This document shows, one piece after another, positions 8,506 to 13,069 of a stretch of DNA of 13,069 nucleotides. Position numbers and translations under genes: made by a program. Source of the stretch: an uncultured Clostridia bacterium (lineage in GTDB: Bacteria; Bacillota; Clostridia; TANB77; CAG-508); the NCBI GenBank assembly GCA_948919095.1, contig CAQYCU010000003.1, forward strand, positions 17,196 through 30,264. The letters are read 5' to 3'. Under the pieces are notes generated by a model that saw nothing but the letters and a program-made list of their open reading frames with translations, was not told the origin of the DNA and did no database searches. Each line of letters begins with the position of its first letter. The first letter of the stretch is position 1.

Positions 8506-10289
8506 TAGGAAAAATAAACTTATCTGGTAGTGGAAGTGGTACTAATAAAGGAATTTCTCCTAATGATATAAGCAATTTGAAAATAACAAATAAAGATACA
8601 AAAGTAGTAATACGTTGGAGGGATCCAGAAGATACAATTATAGATAATGAGACTGTTTGCACATGGGCAGGAACAAAATTAGTGTATAAACAAGGTAGCT
8701 TTCCTCGTAATCCAAATGATGGAATACAAGTATTAGACAATACTGTAAAAAACCAATATGAAACAAATGGATTTGAAGTTACAAACCTAAATAATAATAC
8801 AAAATATTATTTTAGATTATTTCCATATTCAAATGAAAATGTAGTAAATTTTGATGGAAATAATGCTTTTACAGCAACGCCAGTAGAAATTGTATTGAAT
8901 GATTGTACAAATATAAAAGCAAAATCCAAAAATGGAAAAGTAACAATAGGATGGTCAGATCCAGAAGATATTATAGAAAATGAAGAAACTATGGCAAAAT
9001 GGGTAGGAACAAAGCTAGTAATGAAACAAGGAAGTTATCCAACAAGTCCTAGTGATGGAACAGTAGTTGTAAATAATACTATAAAGAATCAATATGCAAC
9101 TACACCTTATGAAATAGCAAATTTGACAAATGATATAACTTATTATTTTCAATTATTTCCATACACAGATGTTGAAACATACAATACTAATGAAACTAAT
9201 AGGTGTGAAGCAACACCAAAAGCAGTAACAGTATATGGAGTTCAAAGGCAAATATCTAGTTCATCTACTGAGTGGACAAGAATCGAAGGTGGAGAAGGTT
9301 TAGTAGCTAATGCAACAAAAGATGGTGGAACAGTACAAAATGATTTTGATAATATTTATCCTTGGAGTGATATTATTTCTGTAGATATTAATGCAGATGG
9401 AAGTATTAATAGTAGATATGGAGATCCTGACTTTTCATTCACTAATCCAACGGGAAAAATAATGACAATGTTTCCAGAATTTTGGTACAAAAGAGTACAA
9501 GAAAATGGATACGAAAAAGTATATATTGCTGATGCAGAGTATGAAGATTTTGAACATTCAGAGTTATTCTACATTGGAAGATATACTGCAACTGGTTCAA
9601 AAACAGCAATAACAACAAAGAGTGGTGTTGCAAACTTAGTTAGCATTTCAATGACTGATTTTAGAACGAATGCAAAAAAAATAGGCAATAATTGGGGTTC
9701 AATGGATATTTGGAGATGGTCAATGCTTCAAATGCTATATTTGGTAGAATATGCAGATTATGATAGTCAAGCAAAATTAGGATATGGAAATTGTAGTACA
9801 TCAGCAGCTATAAATACAGGAAGTTGTGATGCTTTAGGTATGAAGTCAGGATGTATAAAAAATGATAAAAAATCAGGTGTCATTTATCGTGGTGTTGAAA
9901 ACATATTCAGTAATATATATCAATGGTTAGATGGAATCAATATAGGAAATGGTCCAAAATCTTGGGTATGTAAAGATAGAAGTCAATATGCATCAGATAA
10001 AACTGCAAGTCCATATGTTCAATTAGGATATATGGATGCTAACAGAAGTGGATATATAAAAACTATGGGATATGATAGCAATCATCCTGAAGTGCAAAGA
10101 GCAACTGAGATAGGAGGCTCCGATAGCACCTACTGCCCAGACTACTTCTACTCTAGTTCTGGTTGCGCTGTGTCTGTCGGTGGTCGTTGGGGCGATGGCT
10201 TGGGCTGTGGCTTGTGGTGCGCTCGTTGCGATACTTCTTCGTACACTGGCACGCCCGTCGGCGGTCGCCTTCTTTTCATACCAGTATAA
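8502..10289 (+). CDS. DGR target protein: FN3-like repeats plus C-type-lectin variable tip
   Basis: This 595-residue protein is probably the distal, receptor-binding fibre part. After a Gly/Ser-rich start come two FN3-like repeats (about residues 20-125 and 126-240). They share the pattern W-DPED, NET, W-GTKLV-KQGS-P, DG, N-KNQY and YYF-LFPY. Then follows a large domain resembling the DGR C-type-lectin/formylglycine-enzyme-like fold (about 246-595). It includes EFWYKRVQ, WGSMDIWRWSMLQMLYLVEYA and W-DG---GNG, and ends in GGRW, CGLW and VGGRLLF. Codons 548-591 are the variable repeat. By analogy with Mtd of phage BPP-1, varied residues would form the ligand-binding face. The ATG overlaps the fibre stop; AAGGAGG lies at 8487-8493. 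Confidence 0.9.
   Translation: MIGKINLSGSGSGTNKGISPNDISNLKITNKDTKVVIRWRDPEDTIIDNETVCTWAGTKLVYKQGSFPRNPNDGIQVLDNTVKNQYETNGFEVTNLNNNTKYYFRLFPYSNENVVNFDGNNAFTATPVEIVLNDCTNIKAKSKNGKVTIGWSDPEDIIENEETMAKWVGTKLVMKQGSYPTSPSDGTVVVNNTIKNQYATTPYEIANLTNDITYYFQLFPYTDVETYNTNETNRCEATPKAVTVYGVQRQISSSSTEWTRIEGGEGLVANATKDGGTVQNDFDNIYPWSDIISVDINADGSINSRYGDPDFSFTNPTGKIMTMFPEFWYKRVQENGYEKVYIADAEYEDFEHSELFYIGRYTATGSKTAITTKSGVANLVSISMTDFRTNAKKIGNNWGSMDIWRWSMLQMLYLVEYADYDSQAKLGYGNCSTSAAINTGSCDALGMKSGCIKNDKKSGVIYRGVENIFSNIYQWLDGINIGNGPKSWVCKDRSQYASDKTASPYVQLGYMDANRSGYIKTMGYDSNHPEVQRATEIGGSDSTYCPDYFYSSSGCAVSVGGRWGDGLGCGLWCARCDTSSYTGTPVGGRLLFIPV
10142..10273 (+). repeat. DGR variable repeat (VR)
   Basis: This segment aligns without gaps to 10416-10547 at a constant offset of 274. 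From 10142 to 10272 I count 21 differences, all opposite an adenine in the template: 14 A-to-G, 5 A-to-C and 2 A-to-T. None of the 101 non-adenine template positions differs. Position 10273 is also opposite an A, and 10274 (T versus C) is the first non-A mismatch downstream. Changed codons include 10149, 10164, 10173, 10185, 10191, 10194, 10197, 10203, 10218, 10224, 10227, 10230, 10242, 10248, 10254 and 10257. The invariant GC-rich 3' end (tcggcggtcgccttc) would be the initiation-of-mutagenic-homology side. Confidence 0.97.
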
Positions 10290-10297
10290 CGGGGGTT

Positions 10298-10316
10298 TGG
10301 GGGTGGTCAACCCCCA
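10298..10316 (+). promoter_or_regulatory. GC-rich hairpin just downstream of VR
   Basis: TGGGGGT (10298-10304) and ACCCCCA (10310-10316) form a 7-bp stem with a 5-base loop, beginning 25 bases after the VR end and 9 bases after the stop codon. A second GGGGGTT (10291-10297) can compete for the same C-tract. In the Bordetella phage DGR a hairpin/cruciform at this position aids target recognition, so this is the likely equivalent. It lacks an adjacent T-run, so a simple intrinsic terminator is less likely. A T8 run begins only at 10348. Confidence 0.65.
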
Positions 10317-10365
10317 TAAAGGTTAACTGAAATACAATGGAGTTATATTTTTTTTAGATTTCTTT

Positions 10366-10371
10366 TATAAT
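10366..10371 (+). promoter_or_regulatory. Possible -10 box for the template RNA / RT transcript
   Basis: A perfect TATAAT lies 45 bases before the TR, in an AT-rich gap (10317-10380) that holds no gene. The position 17 bases upstream (TTATAT, 10343-10348) is a poor -35. Transcription would begin near 10378 and include the TR, spacer and RT. In DNA this AT-rich a TATAAT can occur by chance. Confidence 0.35.
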
Positions 10372-10415
10372 CATCATAGGGGATTTGATGTGCGACAGCC
10401 CATTTGTGTTGTTTG

Positions 10416-10547
10416 CTACTTCAACTCTAGTTCTGGTTACGCTGTGTATGTCGGTGGTAATTGGAGCAATGACTTGAACTGTGGCTTGTGGTACGCTAAT
10501 TACAATACTTCTTCGAACACTAACACGAACATCGGCGGTCGCCTTCA
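10416..10547 (+). repeat. DGR template repeat (TR)
   Basis: This is the adenine-rich donor copy of the VR, outside any + strand gene. In the VR frame it would read YFNSSSGYAVYVGGNW, then SNDLNCGLWYANYNTSS. Adenines are concentrated in AAY, TAY and similar codons. Each such codon ends in C, T or G, so that adenine changes cannot create a stop. The 5' boundary is sharp at 10416 (10415 is G versus A in the VR side) and the 3' boundary is at 10547/10548. Local GC is clearly higher than in the surrounding genes. Confidence 0.97.
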
Positions 10548-10683
10548 CTTATATCAAATTATATAATGATTTGCACATCATTTTCCTTGCCACTTGGCAA
10601 AAATTAATCGCTCTGGATTAGCTTAGTAGTCCCATTATGGATCGAAAAGTTGGTAGATGATATAAAAGAAAAGAGAACCAGGT
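10548..10683 (+). ncRNA. DGR spacer RNA between TR and RT
   Basis: These 136 bases contain no gene but hold two small hairpins: AATGAT/ATCATT (10565-10582, 6 bp with a 6-base loop) and TTGCC/GGCAA (10587-10600, 5 bp with an ACTT loop). In the Bordetella phage DGR about 140 nt downstream of TR form a structured RNA that binds the reverse transcriptase and primes cDNA synthesis, and the length here is similar. The mature RNA ends are unknown. No avd-like gene occupies this interval. Confidence 0.6.
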
Positions 10684-11747
10684 ATGAAAAGAAAAGGAAA
10701 GATTTACGAAAAAATATGTACTTTTGAAAATTGCAAATTAGCAATAATAAAGGCATCAAAAAATAAAAAGTATAGAAATGATGTAAATTGTATTTTGAAT
10801 AATATTGATAGTTATGCAATGCAGTTAAGTAAAATGCTAAATAATAAGATATATAAACCAAATCCATATATTGAAAAGAAAATATATGATGGGGCAAACA
10901 AGAAAGAAAGAACTATTTATAAACCCAAATTTTATCCCGATCAATGTGTACATTGGGCTTTGATGTTGCAAATAGAAGATATCCTAAAAAAAGGAATGTA
11001 TGATTGGAGTTGTGCAGCAATAGAAGGAAGAGGTGTACACTATGGAGCAAGATACATTAAAAAAATACTCGTTAGAGATAGGAAAAACACGAAATATTGT
11101 TTAAAATTAGATATAAAGAAATACTATCCATCTATAAATAAGGAACTCTTAAAAAAGAAATTTAGGAGAATAATAAAGGATTATGATGCATTAGAACTAA
11201 TAGAAAAAATTATAGATAGTTCTGAAGAAGGATTACCAATTCGGAAATTTTACTTCTCAATGGTTTGCTAATTTTAATTTGCAAGATTTGGATTATTATA
11301 TAAAGGAACAATTAAAAGTAAAATACTATATTCGTTATATGGATGACATGATATTATTTCATAGAAACAAAAAGGAACTTCATAAAATAAGAAATTCTGT
11401 GAATGAATATTTACACAAAGAAAGTTTACAAATAAAAGAAAACTGGAATTTGTTTAAAGTAGATAGTAGACCAATAGATTTTATGGGGTTTAGATTTTAC
11501 AGAGGATATACAACATTAAGACGAGGTATATTCTTAAGAATGAAACGTAGAATTAAGAAAATATATAAAAAAGGAAAAATAACACAAACTGATGCTGGGG
11601 CAGTAATGAGCTATCATCGGTTGGATAAAAAATACAAATTCATATCAGATACATAAGAAATATATAAGACCATATGTGAGTATGGCAAAATGTAAGGAGG
11701 TTTTAAAAAATGAAAACACAAAGTACAATAAAACCACAAAATTATAA
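10684..11747 (+). CDS. DGR reverse transcriptase, read through two +1 shifts (CGG 11242 and CGG 11618)
   Basis: With one base skipped at each CGG, this encodes about 353 residues, normal for a DGR reverse transcriptase. It copies TR RNA into mutated cDNA that replaces VR. The start MKRKGKIYEKICTFENCKLA is typical. Visible motifs are AIEGRGVHYG (about 112), the first catalytic Asp in LDIKKYYPSI (D143), GLPIGNFTSQWFANFNL (183-199, the characteristic [I/V/L]GxxxSQ block) and RYMDD (218-221), with thumb and C-terminal GWIKNTNSY...KKYIRPYVS. Unshifted, translation stops at 11271, before YMDD. The second frame alone stops at 11656, losing the C-terminal tail. The Shine-Dalgarno is weak. The end overlaps the next gene by 38 bases. 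Confidence 0.95.
11242..11245 (+). promoter_or_regulatory. In-frame CGG with apparent +1 frameshift (RT, first site)
   Basis: The zero frame reads cca att CGG aaa; skipping the C gives cca att (c) gga aat ttt act tct caa, that is PI-GNFTSQ, the invariant RT block. Stops confine the shift to 11216-11268, where this is the only CGG. Without it the enzyme lacks the YMDD active site. Confidence 0.88.
11618..11621 (+). promoter_or_regulatory. In-frame CGG with apparent +1 frameshift (RT, second site)
   Basis: The frame reads tat cat CGG ttg; skipping the C gives cat (c) ggt tgg ata aaa, that is SYH-GWIKNTNSY, the usual start of the RT C-terminal tail. Stops confine the shift to 11610-11653. This is the only one of the six sites followed by T, so the shared element is CGG, not CGGA. 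Confidence 0.82.
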
Positions 11748-12234
11748 AATTGAAGATAGAGAAAACGGCAAAGTAACCGTTTATTTTTTTACAAATATTC
11801 AAGCAATAGAGAAAAAGGAACAGGAGCAAGAAACAACTGAACAAGAAGAACAAAAAATGTATTCTTATGATATGTATGTAATTGAATTACAAAAACAAGA
11901 TAATCTAGAAGAACGTATAAAAAATAATTATGATATGTGGCTAGATTTTGTAAAGCAAAAAGAATATGACAAAGTAGCAGAAGAAATAAGAACAAAACGA
12001 AATAAATTACTAGAAGATACAGATAAAGAAATGTGTTTGGATAGACTAAATTTAAAAATGCCGAAAGAACTAACAGCAAGTAATTTATTAGCAGGAATAA
12101 CTGAGTTCTTTGAAGGACTGGCCAATATATTTAATGGGAATATGGCTAAATATAGACAAGAACTAAGAGATATAACAAAACAGGAAGGGTTCCCATATAG
12201 TGTTATCTGGCCAACAAAAGATGAGGAGGAATAA
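11710..12234 (+). CDS. Tail fibre assembly-like protein (XkdW/DUF4376-like C-terminus)
   Basis: This 174-residue protein begins with a strand-rich domain (about 1-45: YKIEDRENGKVTVYFFTN), followed by a Glu/Gln-rich linker. The C-terminal helical region (about 75-174) has RTKRNKLLEDTD, then KYRQELRDITKQEGFPYSVIWP. The YR-LRD--Q-GFP---WP ending is common in phage fibre-assembly and XkdW-like proteins encoded next to fibres. A chaperone or cap role for the variable fibre is inferred. The ATG at 11710 follows AAGGAGG (11694-11700), inside the last codons of the RT. It is not a convincing Avd: it is acidic, whereas Avd is a small basic helical bundle. Confidence 0.65.
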   Translation: MKTQSTIKPQNYKIEDRENGKVTVYFFTNIQAIEKKEQEQETTEQEEQKMYSYDMYVIELQKQDNLEERIKNNYDMWLDFVKQKEYDKVAEEIRTKRNKLLEDTDKEMCLDRLNLKMPKELTASNLLAGITEFFEGLANIFNGNMAKYRQELRDITKQEGFPYSVIWPTKDEEE

Positions 12235-12237
12235 TGT

Positions 12238-12555
12238 ATGAATGATATGGATCGTGAAAGATTAGTACAAGTAGAAGACCGATCAAAATCAAATACAAAA
12301 AGATTAGATGACCACGATAATGAAATAGAAGGGTTGAAAAAGACCTATGCTATCATGGAAAAAATGAATTATAGAATGGAAAATGTAGAAAAAAGTGTAA
12401 CAAGCATAAACGACAAGTTAGATAAACACGAAGAAGAAATAAACAAAACGGATAAAGAAAAAGGTAAAAAATGGGACAAACTAATTGATTATATTTTTTA
12501 TTCAGTAATAGCTGTGATTTTAGTATTAGTATATACAAAATTAGGTTTAAATTAG
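12238..12555 (+). CDS. xhlA: XhlA-like membrane protein (haemolysin XhlA family)
   Basis: This 105-residue protein has a long charged coiled coil (about 1-78), a KKWDKLIDYIFY bridge and one C-terminal membrane helix (about 82-102). This is the layout of XhlA, which works with a holin in PBSX lysis. It sits immediately before a holin gene, which supports the call. The ATG at 12238 was chosen over the ATG at 12234 because the latter runs into a stop after three codons. GAGGAGG precedes it. Confidence 0.75.
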   Translation: MNDMDRERLVQVEDRSKSNTKRLDDHDNEIEGLKKTYAIMEKMNYRMENVEKSVTSINDKLDKHEEEINKTDKEKGKKWDKLIDYIFYSVIAVILVLVYTKLGLN

Positions 12556-12570
12556 GAAGGAGGGGTAAAT

Positions 12571-12825
12571 ATGACTGTACAATTAATTGTTTATATTGTA
12601 ACAACATTATTTACATATGTTTTAGGAAAAGTATCTAAATACTTTGGATGGAATGAGACATTGCCTATACCAATTCAAAATATTGCAATAGGTATTATAG
12701 CAACTGTAATTGGATGTGTTATTCAAGTTGAAGGTTTAGATGTAAACGGAGTAATACAAGCTGTTGTGACTGCATTAGGTGGAATTGGAACAGCTACTGT
12801 ATTATATGATGCAAAAAATCAATAA
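12571..12825 (+). CDS. Phage holin
   Basis: This 84-residue protein has an N-terminal membrane helix (about 3-19), a short polar turn (KVSKYFGWNETLPIP) and a second hydrophobic span (about 34-52). An amphipathic Gly-rich segment ending in YDAKNQ follows. Size, topology and location after XhlA fit a small phage holin, which forms lesions in the cytoplasmic membrane to release the endolysin. The exact holin family is not certain. AAGGAGGGG precedes the ATG at 12571. Confidence 0.8.
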   Translation: MTVQLIVYIVTTLFTYVLGKVSKYFGWNETLPIPIQNIAIGIIATVIGCVIQVEGLDVNGVIQAVVTALGGIGTATVLYDAKNQ

Positions 12826-12830
12826 TTTAA

Positions 12831-12851
12831 TACAAGAAATATTTTCTTGTA
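12831..12851 (+). other. Perfect hairpin after the holin gene
   Basis: TACAAGAAA (12831-12839) and TTTCTTGTA (12843-12851) form a 9-bp AT-rich stem with a 3-base loop, just after the holin stop. It may protect the mRNA end or work together with the following terminator-like hairpin. Confidence 0.5.
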
Positions 12852-12859
12852 AAAGTCAG

Positions 12860-12901
12860 ATACTGGAAGAAAAAACAAAAATCTTCCAGTATTAATTTTT
12901 T
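12860..12901 (+). terminator. Intrinsic terminator-like hairpin
   Basis: ATACTGGAAG (12860-12869) and CTTCCAGTAT (12883-12892) form a perfect 10-bp stem with an A-rich 13-base loop, followed by TAA and T6 (12896-12901). It would end or attenuate the late transcript after the holin. The next gene starts only 18 bases later with the same polarity, so readthrough or partial termination is likely. Confidence 0.65.
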
Positions 12902-12918
12902 ATAAGGAGGAACCAGTT

Positions 12919-13059
12919 ATGGAAGAAGAAAAAGTTGAGTTTAATCAAGAACTTGCAGACTTGAATATGAAAGAAAATACTTTTACTGAACCAGATGAAA
13001 GAGATGGGATTGGAGAAGTAAAAGAAACTGATGAATTTTATCAAGGAGGTAATGAATAA
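12919..13059 (+). CDS. Small acidic protein, unknown
   Basis: This 46-codon frame follows AAGGAGG (12904-12910). It encodes a strongly acidic, soluble peptide (MEEEKVEFNQELADL...), rich in Glu and Asp, with no membrane segment. It lies between the terminator-like hairpin and the next gene, with which it overlaps (TAATG). I do not recognise a family. Confidence 0.6.
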   Translation: MEEEKVEFNQELADLNMKENTFTEPDERDGIGEVKETDEFYQGGNE

Positions 13060-13069
13060 TGTTAGTAAC
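13059..13069 (+). CDS. Start of the next gene (partial)
   Basis: An ATG at 13059 overlaps the previous stop (TAATG) and has AAGGAGG at 13043-13049. Only MLV and part of a fourth codon are visible. After XhlA and holin an endolysin would be expected, but nothing in the sequence shows it. Confidence 0.55.

Noticed and set aside
10142..10547. VR/TR as a simple duplication or CRISPR-like repeat
   Set aside because: There are only two copies, and all differences fall on adenines of one copy, which duplication with random drift would not produce.
10354..10548. Minus-strand open frame across the template repeat
   Set aside because: It is the antisense of the stop-free TR, with no ribosome binding site. 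The matching minus frame at 10023-10310 is the antisense of VR.
2779..11621. CGG reassigned to another amino acid, as reported for some Firmicutes (for example Anaerococcus, Peptacetobacter)
   Set aside because: A sense reassignment would keep the frame. Here the frame changes by one base at each CGG, with stops soon after in the original frame.
2779..11621. Six independent sequencing indels or ordinary pseudogene decay
   Set aside because: All six extra bases are a C forming CGG before a GGN codon, in five different genes. Similar contexts in the other codon phase (aac gga, gac gga, gtc ggt) are intact. A very specific systematic error cannot be excluded without raw reads, so this is kept as a caveat.
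11710..12234. The gene after RT as an Avd accessory protein
   Set aside because: It is acidic, has an N-terminal strand domain and ends in a YR-LRD--Q-GFP---WP motif typical of fibre-assembly-like proteins, unlike the small basic Avd bundle.

Overview
This window is the late structural end of a tailed, contractile-tail (myovirus-type) phage or prophage of a low-GC Firmicute, most likely a clostridial gut bacterium. The DNA is strongly AT-rich. Every gene is on the + strand, and most have a strong AGGAGG-type ribosome binding site. The order matches the PBSX/Xkd tail module: tail tube (XkdM-like), tail assembly chaperone (XkdN-like) with a -1 frameshift extension, tape measure (XkdO-like), LysM baseplate protein (XkdP-like), hub (XkdQ-like), DUF2577, DUF2634 (XkdS-like), baseplate J (XkdT-like), DUF2313 (XkdU-like) and tail fibre. 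After these come a receptor-binding type protein, a reverse transcriptase, a fibre-assembly-like protein, an XhlA-like membrane protein, a holin, a small acidic ORF and the first codons of another gene.

Positions 8502-11747 hold a diversity-generating retroelement (DGR). The last 44 codons of a 595-residue protein form a variable repeat (VR, 10142-10273). A template repeat (TR, 10416-10547) follows, then a 136-nt structured spacer and a DGR-type reverse transcriptase. Over 131 aligned positions, all 21 VR/TR differences fall on the 30 template adenines and none on the 101 other bases, the hallmark of adenine mutagenesis. I see no avd gene.

The most unusual signal is a coding anomaly. Five genes (tape measure, hub, baseplate J, fibre, reverse transcriptase) are each broken by apparent +1 frameshifts, six in all because the reverse transcriptase has two. 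All six lie at an in-frame CGG codon, and skipping its C restores the reading frame at a GGN glycine codon. I scanned every CGG in the window: no in-frame CGG is read as an ordinary sense codon, whereas CGG split across a codon boundary (NNC GGN) never disturbs the frame. Where the families are well known, the restored glycine is a conserved one (PIGN..SQ in the reverse transcriptase, WNGPG in baseplate J). This suggests codon-specific +1 recoding at CGG, perhaps because no tRNA reads it. A peculiar systematic sequence error is the main alternative.

If the recoding is real, the baseplate, tape measure, fibre and DGR enzyme can be made full length only in a cell that shifts at CGG. The window would then combine three recoding or diversification devices: a conventional -1 slip in the tail chaperone, +1 shifts at CGG in five genes, and adenine mutagenesis of the receptor-binding tip.
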